Translations under genes and position numbers: made by a program
The notes under the pieces: generated by a model
What the model saw: only the letters and a program-made list of their open reading frames with translations
Databases searched by the model: none
What the model was told of the DNA's origin: nothing
NCBI GenBank assembly: GCA_958424475.1
Contig: CATZTY010000016.1
Location: 1 to 11,430 of the forward strand
Direction of reading: 5' to 3'
Source of the DNA: an uncultured Collinsella sp.
GTDB taxonomy: Bacteria > Actinomycetota > Coriobacteriia > Coriobacteriales > Coriobacteriaceae
Length of the DNA: 11,430 nt
Part shown: positions 1 to 6,956 of the stretch, piece after piece
Position numbering within the stretch: the first letter of the stretch is position 1
Layout of the letters: each line of letters begins with the position of its first letter

Positions 1-589
1 GCAGGGCCGTCCACACGCTATGCTGCGCCATGAGTATTCGCACAGCGAAAAGCGTACCAAGCATGCCGAAGAAAAGCTGCAGATTGCGCGCCGCGCCGTG
101 GAGCTTATCGAGGAGGGCTCGACCATCTTTTTGGGTACAGGCACCACGGTTGAGCAGATGGCCTCGATGCTGCCGGCGTTTCGCCTGCGCATCGTGACCA
201 ATTCGCTTTCGGTGTTTAACCTGCTCGAGGCGCGCGAGGACTGCGACCTGTGCCTCGTGGGCGGTATGTACCGTCGCCGCACCGCCGCTTTTGTGGGACC
301 AACGGCCGAGGATACCCTGCGTGCGTTGGGTATCGATGCGGCGTTTATCGGCGCCAACGGCATTCTGGATGGCGACGTGTCTACGTCTAATATGGATGAG
401 GGTCGTATCCAGCAGCTCGCCTTTAGCAAGGCCGACTCGCGCTATCTGATCGCCGACTCCAGCAAGATCGGCAAGCGCGACTTCTACACCTTCTGCCGCC
501 TGGACAATTTGGACGCCGTGGTGTGCGAGTCGGGTATTGCCGCCGAAGATCGCGCCGCCATCGAGGAGCACACGCAGATCATTTGCTAG
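1..589 (+). CDS. DeoR-family sugar-responsive regulator, C-terminal part (5' end outside window)
   Basis: The reading frame is open from the first complete codon at position 2 to a TAG at 587-589. It covers only the DeoR-type sensor (DeoRC) domain; the N-terminal winged helix-turn-helix lies outside the window, so the in-frame ATG at 20 is not the true start. Family hallmarks visible are the anion-binding loop FLGTGTTVEQMA, the VTNSLSVFNLL strand-helix, VGGMYRRRTAAFVGP, and FIGANGI.DG.VSTSNMDEGR, followed by ADSSKIGKRDF. DeoR-family sensors usually bind phosphorylated sugar intermediates and release a repressor from its operator. The target operon is not visible: the next gene (fic) converges on it from the opposite strand. 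With two lactose-type PTS modules nearby, a role in galactose- or tagatose-phosphate metabolism is possible, but this is inference. The family is clear; the effector is unknown. Confidence 0.9.
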   Translation, partial: QGRPHAMLRHEYSHSEKRTKHAEEKLQIARRAVELIEEGSTIFLGTGTTVEQMASMLPAFRLRIVTNSLSVFNLLEAREDCDLCLVGGMYRRRTAAFVGPTAEDTLRALGIDAAFIGANGILDGDVSTSNMDEGRIQQLAFSKADSRYLIADSSKIGKRDFYTFCRLDNLDAVVCESGIAAEDRAAIEEHTQIIC

Positions 590-697
590 CTAACGCAGCA
601 GGCGATACTTCTGCCCCCTGCCGGCGCGGGGATTATCGCTTCACAATGACGCGCAAATAATTTTGGGCAACAAGGATGAGGCTATTCTGGGATATGA
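590..697. other. Convergent intergenic gap with an imperfect stem-loop
   Basis: This 108-base gap lies between the deoR-type gene (+) and fic (-), which end facing each other. GCGATA at 602-607 can pair with TATCGC at 634-639, and an inner CCCC/GGGG pair (about 614-617 with 628-631) could extend the stem. No T-run follows on either strand, so it is a weak candidate for a shared, possibly Rho-dependent, termination structure. Nothing else is recognisable here. Confidence 0.3.
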
Positions 698-1930
698 CTA
701 GACTCCGTATTTCGTCTTTATGTCCCTTGAGAATGAATCGTAGTCTTCATTGAGCCCCTCTCTGCTTTCATCCTCGGCGTGGCTTACACGTTCAAGGAGC
801 TTATCCTTTGGAGCCTCTTTTGTTATTGCGGCCTCGCTATCGGGTATTGTGGATTGCAAGAATAGTTCTAGAGCATGGACGTCTTTGAGTATGTAGCCCG
901 TCGAACGACCCGCCCCTGTTTTTTCGATTGCGCTGCAACTAACAAGCTGACTGAGGGTTCGTTTAACGGTAACCTCGCTGATATCGGGGCAGTTGGATCG
1001 GATGTCTGATTTCTTAATGACGCCGGGTCTCTGTTGAAATAGAACGGCGATGCGCGCTTGCTTCGACATGGGACGAGTGCTTGATTCAATTAAGGTACGC
1101 TGTTCGAGCTGTCGGTAGGCGGCCAGGGTTGTTCCGAGCATGAAACGGATAAAGGGTGCTTCGGTGTTTTGATTTTCATTCCATCCAGTGGAGCTTGCAG
1201 CGAGGGCGTTGTAGTAAAGCGCTTTGTTGTCTTCAATAAGTCGTTCGATGCTGATGTAACGCGCAACGTCGTATCCAGTCTTTTCGAGCAGCAGCGTTGT
1301 AAGGAGCCGGCTCATCCTGCCATTGCCATCGTTGAAGGGATGAATACTGACAAAATCGAAGATAAAGCGGAGCGATATAAGGAGGGGATCGCAAACTTGG
1401 CGAGATAAAGCATCGTTGAGGGACTGGCAGGCTTCTTTAATAAGTCCCGGGGTTGCTAGAGCCGAAGGGGGCCTAAAGCGCACAAATCGATTACCTTGAT
1501 CGTCAATGGAGACGATTTCGTTATCGCTATCCTTCCAATGGCCTCCATACGAGATTGCCGTGTGCGCCATGAGGTCACGATGCAACTGCAGAATGACCGA
1601 TGGCGTTACGGGAATGGAATCGTGTTGCTCGTGAATAAGCGACAGCACATCTCGGTATCCAGCGATTTCTTCCTCTGCGCGGGAGCTTGGCTTGGCGGAA
1701 TACGCCATGATTGCTTTGAGTCTTTTTTGGGTGGTAACAATTCCTTCAAGTCCGTTGGAGGATTGGGTGCTTTGGATCTTAGCTTCCTCCATAAGGGACG
1801 ATAGGAGTTCGGGTTTGACTTGACTCAGAACAAGCTGTCGGCCTTTATGCTCGCGTATCGAGAGGAGGAGGTTGGTGATTGGAGTTGCTTCGAGTTCCGC
1901 TGGGACTGTGGCGTAATCGAACTGGCGCAT
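698..1930 (-). CDS. Fic-domain protein (class II, self-inhibited) with C-terminal winged helix
   Basis: This is a 410-residue Fic/DOC-family protein. Most such enzymes transfer AMP from ATP to a hydroxyl side chain on a target protein. The catalytic loop HPFNDGNGRMSR is complete at residues 197-208, with catalytic His197. An N-terminal inhibitory motif SNGLEG (Ser58 to Gly63, with Glu62 as the expected glutamate) fits the (S/T)xxxE(G/N) signature of class II Fic proteins, in which this helix blocks productive ATP binding. Residues about 288-350 look like a winged helix-turn-helix, as in many bacterial Fic proteins of this length. The start is supported by an AGGAG about 7 bases upstream and by the operator-like repeat just before it. 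No antitoxin-like partner gene adjoins it, so it is probably stand-alone. Base composition looks lower in GC than its neighbours, which suggests acquisition by transfer. The protein target is unknown. Confidence 0.9.
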   Translation of the reverse strand: MRQFDYATVPAELEATPITNLLLSIREHKGRQLVLSQVKPELLSSLMEEAKIQSTQSSNGLEGIVTTQKRLKAIMAYSAKPSSRAEEEIAGYRDVLSLIHEQHDSIPVTPSVILQLHRDLMAHTAISYGGHWKDSDNEIVSIDDQGNRFVRFRPPSALATPGLIKEACQSLNDALSRQVCDPLLISLRFIFDFVSIHPFNDGNGRMSRLLTTLLLEKTGYDVARYISIERLIEDNKALYYNALAASSTGWNENQNTEAPFIRFMLGTTLAAYRQLEQRTLIESSTRPMSKQARIAVLFQQRPGVIKKSDIRSNCPDISEVTVKRTLSQLVSCSAIEKTGAGRSTGYILKDVHALELFLQSTIPDSEAAITKEAPKDKLLERVSHAEDESREGLNEDYDSFSRDIKTKYGV

Positions 1931-1938
1931 GTGTCTCC

Positions 1939-2013
1939 TTTCGGTATCACGAACATACTTTCGATATCATAATACCATTAAATGATACCGAAAGTATGTT
2001 CGTGATACCGAAA
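1939..2013. promoter_or_regulatory. Four-box inverted repeat at the fic promoter (probable operator)
   Basis: Arms 1939-1970 and 1982-2013 are 32 bases each and complementary at 31 positions, separated by an 11-base AT-rich loop. Each arm holds two copies of an 11-base box: TTTCGGTATCA at 1939-1949, TTTCGATATCA at 1959-1969, then the reverse form TGATACCGAAA at 1983-1993 and 2003-2013. Boxes in an arm repeat every 20 bases, about two helical turns. The left end touches the fic ribosome binding site. Position and symmetry suggest binding of a dimeric repressor, perhaps the Fic protein through its own winged helix; that last step is inference. Confidence 0.7.
1966..1993 (-). promoter_or_regulatory. 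Putative fic promoter inside the inverted repeat
   Basis: Read on the minus strand, TATGAT (1966-1971) is a plausible -10 box and TTTCGG (1988-1993) a weak -35 box, with a 16-base spacer. The -10 lies at the edge of the AT-rich loop and overlaps operator box 2; the -35 overlaps box 3. Binding at either box would block polymerase. The -35 match is poor, so this is tentative. Confidence 0.4.
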
Positions 2014-2067
2014 ACTAGAAACCATGCCTCATAACTGCTTGGAAAGTTCGGATTTGACTATCTTATT

Positions 2068-2124
2068 GTCTTGATCTGTAGCAGGTAGACGGTCAAAAGT
2101 GGTCTACATGTTACAGATTGAGAT
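2068..2124. repeat. Palindromic repeat unit, subtype B, copy 1
   Basis: Arms 2068-2090 and 2102-2124 form a stem around an 11-base loop (GGTCAAAAGTG). A 51-base core (2073-2123) is identical to 6966-7016 in copy 2. The outer arm ends seen in copy 2 (GTTTGTCTC / GAGACAAAC) are degraded here. It sits beyond the lacG terminator and upstream of fic. Confidence 0.75.
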
Positions 2125-2143
2125 ATTTCTGCTCGGGCGTTCT

Positions 2144-2208
2144 GTTTGTCTCGATCTGTAACAGCTAGGGCCGAAATACTCGGCTAGATGTTACAAATCG
2201 AGACAAAC
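2144..2208. repeat. Palindromic repeat unit, subtype A, copy 1
   Basis: This is a full-length unit. The arms begin GTTTGTCTCGATCTGTAACA and end GAGACAAAC, pairing over 25 bases with two mismatches, and an inner GCCGA/TCGGC pairing lies near the loop. Its GATCTGTA block starts exactly 80 bases after that of the neighbouring subtype B unit. The related copy is at 6877-6936. It directly precedes the terminator that serves the first lacG. Confidence 0.75.
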
Positions 2209-2223
2209 GGCCTGCTCGGGCCC

Positions 2224-2274
2224 ACCAAAACAAAAAGGCCGTATGCGAACCCGTGGAGGGATTCGCATGCGGCC
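2224..2274 (-). terminator. Rho-independent terminator of the first lacE-lacG operon
   Basis: On the minus strand, a 13-base stem (2262-2274 with 2237-2249, one G-T pair) and a 12-base loop are followed by TTTTTGTTTT. It lies 22 bases after the lacG stop codon and is oriented to end that operon. Confidence 0.9.
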
Positions 2275-2296
2275 GACAGGGGGTATGCGGCGGAAA

Positions 2297-3718
2297 CTAG
2301 GCCATGAGCAGGCCGGTCTCCGCGACGTTCTTGTACCAGTACGCGCTCGCCTTGGGGTAGCGCTTCTGGGTCTCAAAGTCGATGTAGAACAGGCCGTAAC
2401 GCTTGTTATAGCCGTTGGTCCAGGAGAACTGGTCCTGCAGCGACCACACAAAGTAACCGTCGACGTTAACGCCACCGTCGATTGCCTTGAGGATCCATGC
2501 GAGATGCTGACGCATATAGTCGATGCGAGGGGCGTCGTCGATAAAGCCGTCCTCAAAGTCGTCCTTATAGCCCATGCCGTTCTCGGTGATGTAGATCTTC
2601 TTGTAGTTGGGGTAATCGTTCTTAATGCGGAGCAGCAGGTCGTAGAGGCCCTCGGGATAGATGATCCAGTCCCAATCGGTGGTGGGTATGCCTTCGCGCA
2701 CGCATGACTCGCCCACGCCCTTGAGGAACCAGCGCGAGGAGCCCTTGTCGCCGGTGCCATTGTGGTTGATGTCGTTCTCGCCCTCGGCAGCGCGCAGGAA
2801 CTGGCACTTGTAGGTGTTGACGCCCAGGCAATCGTTGTAGGGGAGCGCGGCGGTCAGCGCGGCGATGTCCTCGTCGCGGACGTTGAGCTCGCCGCCGGCG
2901 ATATGGGCCAGCTTGGTCGCAGCCTCCATGGTGTCGGCTGCATAGTGGCCGCGGAAGGTGGCGTCGAGTACCCAGCGGTTGTTGATGACGTCGGCCATGC
3001 GAGCTGCCTCGCAGTCGGCGGCATTGTTGGGATCGAGGGGATACTTGGGCTCCAGGTTCTGGACAATGCCGATCTCGCCCTCAAAGCCGCCCTCATGGAA
3101 GGCGACGACGGCCTTGGCATGGGCCACCATCATGTTGTGCATAAGCTGGAAGGCCTTGTCCAGGCGATACTTCTCGCCGTGCGGCCAGTTGCCGACGATA
3201 AAGCTGCCCTCGGCGGTCGCGGGAATCTCGTTAAAGGTAAACCAGTGCTTGACCTCGGTGAACTCGGCAAAGCAGAACTTGGCGTACTCGACAAAGGCGT
3301 CGATCGTCGTGCGCGTCAGGAAGCCCTCGCCGCCGTTCTGGTAAAAGGCCTCGGGCGTATCGAAGTGATCGAGCGTGACATAGGGGATAACGCCGGCTTT
3401 ATTGCAGGTGGCAAAGAGCTCGTGATAGAAGGCAACACCCTCGGGGTTAATCTCACCAGTGCCGCTGGGGAAGATGCGGCTCCAAGCGATGGAGACACGG
3501 ATACCGTTGATGCCGAAGCGCTGGCACAGGTCGATATCGACCGGGTACTTGTTGTAGAAATCGCTTGCGGGGTCGGGGGAGAAGCGACCCTGGGCTGCCA
3601 GGAAATCGTCCCAGGGCACTTTGCCCTTGCCGTGCGTACGGGTCTCGCCCTCAACCTGGTAAGCAGCGGTGGCGCCGCCAAACACAAAGCCGTCGGGGAA
3701 CTGCATGGGGTTGGTCAT
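2297..3718 (-). CDS. lacG: 6-phospho-beta-galactosidase, GH1 family (module 1)
   Basis: This is a 473-residue cytoplasmic GH1 hydrolase, close to the usual length of LacG (about 470). It is expected to cleave lactose-6-phosphate, or a similar phospho-beta-galactoside, to galactose-6-phosphate and glucose. The catalytic acid/base is Glu164 in TFNEI and the nucleophile is Glu379 in ITENG. The phosphate-binding block SWTNGYNKRYG puts Ser432, Lys439 and Tyr441 at the spacing known for LacG. Trp433 after that serine is typical of the galactosidase rather than the 6-phospho-beta-glucosidase branch. Residue 117 is Asp in TLDHFD where relatives, including the second copy here, have His. AAAGGA lies about 8 bases before the ATG. 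It is the second gene of an operon, 75 bases after the EIICB gene. Activity on other 6-phospho-beta-glycosides cannot be excluded. Confidence 0.87.
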   Translation of the reverse strand: MTNPMQFPDGFVFGGATAAYQVEGETRTHGKGKVPWDDFLAAQGRFSPDPASDFYNKYPVDIDLCQRFGINGIRVSIAWSRIFPSGTGEINPEGVAFYHELFATCNKAGVIPYVTLDHFDTPEAFYQNGGEGFLTRTTIDAFVEYAKFCFAEFTEVKHWFTFNEIPATAEGSFIVGNWPHGEKYRLDKAFQLMHNMMVAHAKAVVAFHEGGFEGEIGIVQNLEPKYPLDPNNAADCEAARMADVINNRWVLDATFRGHYAADTMEAATKLAHIAGGELNVRDEDIAALTAALPYNDCLGVNTYKCQFLRAAEGENDINHNGTGDKGSSRWFLKGVGESCVREGIPTTDWDWIIYPEGLYDLLLRIKNDYPNYKKIYITENGMGYKDDFEDGFIDDAPRIDYMRQHLAWILKAIDGGVNVDGYFVWSLQDQFSWTNGYNKRYGLFYIDFETQKRYPKASAYWYKNVAETGLLMA

Positions 3719-3752
3719 GAGTCATCCTTTCTGTGGGATACGAATAGGGGGA

Positions 3753-3779
3753 GGTGCCCAAACTGGGGGTCCGGGCACC
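3753..3779 (-). other. Stem-loop between lacE and lacG (module 1)
   Basis: GGTGCCC (3753-3759) and GGGCACC (3773-3779) form a perfect 7-base stem with a 13-base loop in the 75-base gap. No T-run follows on the minus strand, so it is not a normal terminator. It could protect a processed upstream transcript end or set the ratio of the two products. Function is inferred from position only. Confidence 0.5.
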
Positions 3780-3793
3780 AACAGAGGGAGGAA

Positions 3794-5572
3794 CTAGTCG
3801 AGGTTCTCGCGGAGCCACTTGATGGCGCCAGCGGGGTCGCGGGTAAGGTCGATATATTCCTTACCGCGGGGAGCGAGCAGCTTAATGCCCAGGCGATCGG
3901 TGTCGGCCTTCATGTCGTTGTAGTAGCTACGGACCTGCGGGGCAAGCACGATAACGTCGTACTGATCCATGATGGCAGTGTGCTGACCATAGGCGCCTGC
4001 GGAGGAAGCGATGTTCTCTCCGGTCTGTGCGGCACCTTCCTTGATGGCGTTGGCGAGCATGGCAGAGGTGCCGGCGCCGGCGCACAGGACGAGGACCTTC
4101 AGGCCATCGACATCCTTCTTGGCGGATGCGTCGGAGGCGGGCTCGGGCTGATCGGCGACAGGCTCGCTGCCGGCGGCGGCAGCGGTCGTCTCGACGGAAG
4201 CGGTGGTCTGCTCGACAGCGGGCGCAGGGGCGTTGGCGGCGATGGCAGCGGCACCATCGGACTCGAGACCCAGCTCGGCGGCGCGCTCGGCCTCCTGGTC
4301 GCAGAGCAGCTTATCGTATGCCTTCAAGAACGGCAGGTAGATGATGGCGTCCAGCAAGATGATGATTGCGACAAACACCAGGGCGATAAGCTGGAAGTTC
4401 GTGGTGATGAAGATGCCGATGGGGGCGGGGGTGGCCCAAGGCACCACGAAGGAGAAGCCGTTCATGCCCACGTTATCGATAAAGAACTTGGCAACACTCA
4501 CGTTGACGCAGCCGGCGGCAACAAAGGGGATGAGCATGTAGGGGTTAAGGATCATCGGCGCGCCAAAGAGCAGCGGCTCGTTGACAGCAAAGGCAACAGG
4601 AACAATCGAGGCCTTACCGACGGCTTTGAGCTGCTTGGACTTCATAAAGAGAATCAGCAGAAGCGGCACGATGAACGTGGCTCCGGTGCCGCCGAACTCG
4701 CCCACGAGCGACATGTTAAAGGTGAGGGAGTGGGCGGGGTGGCCACCGGCCAGCAGAACCTGCAGGTTCTCGGCCTGGTTGGCAAGACGGATGGGGTCCA
4801 TGCCCGGCTGGACGATCGAGGGGCCGTGGACGCCGATGAACCAGAAGAACGCGGTGGCTGCCTGAATAAGGATGAGTCCGGGGTAGGTCTCTGCCGCAGT
4901 GAAGAGCGGGGAGAGCAGCTTGATGAGCAGCTCGGAGAACGGAACGCCCATGAGGTTGCGCACGACGACATCGATGATGCCGCAGATGATGACGGCGCCG
5001 CCAAAGGGGATGATGTCGCGGAAGTTCTGAGCGATGGCGCCCGGGACCTCCTTGGGCAGCTTAATGGTCAGATCGCGGGAGACGCAGAACTTATAGACCC
5101 ACACGGTAATGAACGCGGCGATATAGGCCGAGAACAGACCGCGCGTACCCATGCTGGTGCAATCGAAGACCGAAAGCTCGGAGCCGTTGAACTTGGTGGT
5201 GAACTGCGTAACAGCGAGCAGCAGCATGCTGCACTGGGCGGCAACCATGGTGGAGCCGTCGTTGAGCACCTTGCCGGCGGGCATGCGACGGTTCATGGAA
5301 GCCGTGAAGTTCTTGGCAGTGGTGCCGGCAACCATGATGCCCATGACGCCCATGGTGAAGTTGTACAGCTTGTTGCACCAGTCGATGAGCGGCTGGGGCA
5401 GCGTGACGCCAACGACGCCGGGAAGGGTGGCAATGAGCAGGAAGATCGAAGAGGTGAGGACAATGGGCATGCACCCAAGGAATCCGTCCTTGATGGCCTG
5501 GAGGTATATGTTCCTCGAGATTTTCTCAAAGAACGGCTGATGCTTTTCGAGCATCTTTACGATGGCGTCCAT
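3794..5572 (-). CDS. lacE: Lactose-type PTS transporter, fused EIICB component (module 1)
   Basis: This is a 592-residue fused EIIC-EIIB of the lactose/cellobiose PTS family. It imports the sugar through the membrane and phosphorylates it. Residues about 1-425 form the multi-spanning EIIC domain. It starts with a LacE-like segment (QPFFEKISRNIYLQAIKDGF) and carries the conserved HGPS with His249 and NEPLLFGAP with Glu332, which lie at the substrate site in this family. Residues about 430-488 are a low-complexity Ala/Glu/Pro linker. The EIIB domain (about 490-592) carries phospho-acceptor Cys497 in VLVLCAGAGTSAML. AAGGAGC precedes the ATG by about 5 bases. It is first in an operon with lacG and divergent from the LacI gene. 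No EIIA is encoded nearby. Lactose is the best-guess substrate because the partner hydrolase is LacG-like. Confidence 0.88.
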   Translation of the reverse strand: MDAIVKMLEKHQPFFEKISRNIYLQAIKDGFLGCMPIVLTSSIFLLIATLPGVVGVTLPQPLIDWCNKLYNFTMGVMGIMVAGTTAKNFTASMNRRMPAGKVLNDGSTMVAAQCSMLLLAVTQFTTKFNGSELSVFDCTSMGTRGLFSAYIAAFITVWVYKFCVSRDLTIKLPKEVPGAIAQNFRDIIPFGGAVIICGIIDVVVRNLMGVPFSELLIKLLSPLFTAAETYPGLILIQAATAFFWFIGVHGPSIVQPGMDPIRLANQAENLQVLLAGGHPAHSLTFNMSLVGEFGGTGATFIVPLLLILFMKSKQLKAVGKASIVPVAFAVNEPLLFGAPMILNPYMLIPFVAAGCVNVSVAKFFIDNVGMNGFSFVVPWATPAPIGIFITTNFQLIALVFVAIIILLDAIIYLPFLKAYDKLLCDQEAERAAELGLESDGAAAIAANAPAPAVEQTTASVETTAAAAGSEPVADQPEPASDASAKKDVDGLKVLVLCAGAGTSAMLANAIKEGAAQTGENIASSAGAYGQHTAIMDQYDVIVLAPQVRSYYNDMKADTDRLGIKLLAPRGKEYIDLTRDPAGAIKWLRENLD

Positions 5573-5648
5573 AGAGCTCCTTTGCTACTTGATGCGCGAT
5601 ACATGTGGATGGAACTGGTCGTCGATGGATGGTCAGGACTGCCCGGAA

Positions 5649-5669
5649 GCCTTCCTGCTTAAGGAAGGC
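5649..5669 (-). other. Short stem-loop in the lacE (module 1) leader
   Basis: GCCTTCCT (5649-5656) pairs perfectly with AGGAAGGC (5662-5669) around a 5-base loop, 77 bases before the lacE start. It lies between the operator and the gene, so it is probably in the 5' leader of the mRNA. It has no T-run. It may stabilise the leader or bind a regulator. Confidence 0.45.
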
Positions 5670-5673
5670 ATTG

Positions 5674-5697
5674 CGAAATGACAACGTTGTCATTTCG
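5674..5697. promoter_or_regulatory. Perfect 24-bp palindrome, probable LacI-family operator (module 1)
   Basis: The sequence 5674-5697 equals its own reverse complement; the core is AATGACAACGTTGTCATT (5677-5694) with a central CG step typical of LacI-family operators. It lies between the divergent lacE and lacI genes. The matching operators in module 2 share AATGnnAACGTTnnCATT. The divergent LacI protein is the likely binder. Confidence 0.85.
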
Positions 5698-5699
5698 TT

Positions 5700-5718
5700 A
5701 ATGACAACGTAAGACATT
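5700..5718. promoter_or_regulatory. Second, half-site-like operator copy (module 1)
   Basis: AATGACAACGT is repeated 23 bases after the start of the same string in the main operator. The right half (AAGACATT) only loosely keeps the symmetry and has an extra base. It is probably a weak auxiliary or half operator next to the full palindrome. Confidence 0.5.
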
Positions 5719-5749
5719 TTTGGAAGAGCAACAAGGATTTACAGGTGAA

Positions 5750-5805
5750 CGGTCGATATCGTCCGATAAACGGCTGATTTGTCAGTCGGGCAGGTAGTGT
5801 ATGCT
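5750..5805 (+). promoter_or_regulatory. Putative promoter region of the first lacI gene
   Basis: TTGTCA (5779-5784) resembles a -35 box and TATGCT (5800-5805) a -10 box, but the 15-base spacer is short. Just upstream, 5750-5765 (CGGTCGATATCGTCCG) is palindromic except for one T/T position and could be a further protein site. Both are tentative. Confidence 0.3.
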
Positions 5806-5838
5806 AGAACGCAAAAAACAAGCGATGCAAAACCGACT

Positions 5839-5850
5839 GGAGAAGTAGTG
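5839..5850 (+). promoter_or_regulatory. Ribosome binding site deciding a GTG start for lacI (module 1)
   Basis: GGAG at 5839-5842 is 5 bases before an in-frame GTG (5848) but 14 bases before the ATG at 5857. Spacing favours GTG; start-codon preference favours ATG. The two products differ by only three residues. Confidence 0.5.
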
Positions 5851-6858
5851 GCAACGATGGACAAGAAAAATATCTCAATGAACGATGTGGCGATTGCCGC
5901 GGGTGTTTCTCTCAAGACGGTTTCGCGTGTGATCAACGAGCCCGATAGCGTGCGAGAGTCGACACGCGATAAGGTCCATGCGGCCATGGAGGCGCTCGGG
6001 TTTCGAGCCAACTTTGCCGCGCGTTCGCTCAAGTTGGGCCGTTACGGGTGCATCGGCGTGGCGCTGTTCCACTTGTCGGGCGGTGCCGTGGACATGATTG
6101 ACGGTATCGCCGATGCCGCCGAAGAACGCGGCTTTGCGCTCACGATGATTAAGAAGTGCGGAGGTGAGAAGATGACTCTTGCCGATGCGGCGCGTAGGAT
6201 GTCGCAGCTGCCTGTTGATGGCATGATCTTCAACCTGCGTCAGATGGTCGATGACTTTGATAGCTTTGAGGCGCCGAAAGACCTCAAGACGGTGATTATT
6301 ACGCCGATGGAGCATCCTACCTGCTCCACCGTCAGTGACGATCAAGAGGGCGGCGCTCGTATGGCGTGCGAGTACTTCTTGAATCGCGGGCACAAGAACG
6401 TGTACTTCGTCTCTGGTAAGGAAGAGTCGCTGTCGAGCCAGTGCCGTATGAAAGGTTGGCGTGCGGCACTCGAGGCGCGTGGCATTGAGCCGCCCGAGCC
6501 TCTGCAAGGCGATTGGAATGCGGATAGTGGCTATGCTGCGGGCCTTGTGCTTGCCGATAAACCCGATTGCACGGCGGTCCTCGCGGCTAACGACTGCATG
6601 GCAAACGGCGTGATGATGGCTTTACGTGATAAAGGGCTCAGTGTGCCCGATGATGTGTCCGTGATCGGCTTTGATGACGAGCTTTACAAGACGATTCCCA
6701 ACTCGATTCTGACGTCGGTGAAGTTCCGCCACCGCGAGCTGGGCGTCCGTGCGCTTAATGAGGTCGTCGCAGGTCTGGAAGCCCCGGGCTCCAGAAGCCG
6801 TACGCTCGTCTCGGGCGTGTTGGTCGAGCGTTCCAGCGTAAAGGACTTGCGGGCGTAG
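5848..6858 (+). CDS. LacI-family transcriptional regulator (module 1)
   Basis: This is a 336-residue (from GTG 5848) LacI/GalR-family repressor of normal length. The N-terminal helix-turn-helix is MNDVAIAAGVSLKTVSRVIN, with recognition-helix residues Leu22, Lys23 and Arg27. The hinge region follows (NFAARSLKLGR, about 55-65), then the periplasmic-binding-protein-like sugar-sensing domain (about 66-325) with ANDCMANGVMMAL and DVSVIGFDD. It is transcribed away from lacE, with a perfect operator palindrome in the shared gap, so it most likely represses lacE-lacG and itself until a sugar or sugar phosphate binds. Its sensor domain resembles the second LacI in this window (EHPxCSTV..DQ, then GHK.V.F.S). 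The ATG at 5857 is an alternative start. The effector is unknown. Confidence 0.9.
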   Translation: MATMDKKNISMNDVAIAAGVSLKTVSRVINEPDSVRESTRDKVHAAMEALGFRANFAARSLKLGRYGCIGVALFHLSGGAVDMIDGIADAAEERGFALTMIKKCGGEKMTLADAARRMSQLPVDGMIFNLRQMVDDFDSFEAPKDLKTVIITPMEHPTCSTVSDDQEGGARMACEYFLNRGHKNVYFVSGKEESLSSQCRMKGWRAALEARGIEPPEPLQGDWNADSGYAAGLVLADKPDCTAVLAANDCMANGVMMALRDKGLSVPDDVSVIGFDDELYKTIPNSILTSVKFRHRELGVRALNEVVAGLEAPGSRSRTLVSGVLVERSSVKDLRA

Positions 6859-6876
6859 ACGTGCTCGGCCTATTCC

Positions 6877-6936
6877 GTTTGTCTCAATCTGTAACAGCTA
6901 GGACCCAAAAACTCGGCTAGATGTTACAGATCGAGA
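6877..6936. repeat. Palindromic repeat unit, subtype A, copy 2
   Basis: This unit begins GTTTGTCTCAATCTGTAACAG and returns through CTAGATGTTACAGATCGAGA, lacking the final CAAAC of full units. It lies 18 bases after the lacI stop codon. It matches 2144-2203 with changes mainly in the loop, and is followed at an 80-base period by a subtype B unit. Confidence 0.75.
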
Positions 6937-6941
6937 TTTTT
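6882..6941 (+). terminator. Probable lacI terminator formed by the subtype A repeat
   Basis: The long stem of this repeat is followed at once by TTTTT (6937-6941), giving the form of a Rho-independent terminator 23 bases after the lacI stop. The truncated right arm is what places the T-run at the stem base. No other terminator for lacI is seen. Confidence 0.55.
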
Positions 6942-6956
6942 GGCCCGGCTTATTCC

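Noticed and set aside
1169-1804. Open frames of 79 and 102 codons on the plus strand
   Set aside because: They are antisense to fic, whose motifs are intact, and have no recognisable product.
1939-2013. Terminator or MITE for the inverted repeat upstream of fic
   Set aside because: No gene ends into it, there is no T-run, the arms are built of repeated operator-like boxes, and no target-site duplication is evident.
2762-5662. A 966-codon open frame on the plus strand
   Set aside because: It lies antisense to lacG and lacE of module 1, is rich in Gly/Asp/Val/Ala repeats typical of the complement of GC-rich codons, and shows no domain. It is a shadow of the real genes.
5677-5694. Catabolite-control (cre) site
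   Set aside because: It resembles cre because CcpA is a LacI-family member, but the perfect symmetry, the location next to a divergent lacI and the related sites in module 2 fit a local repressor better.
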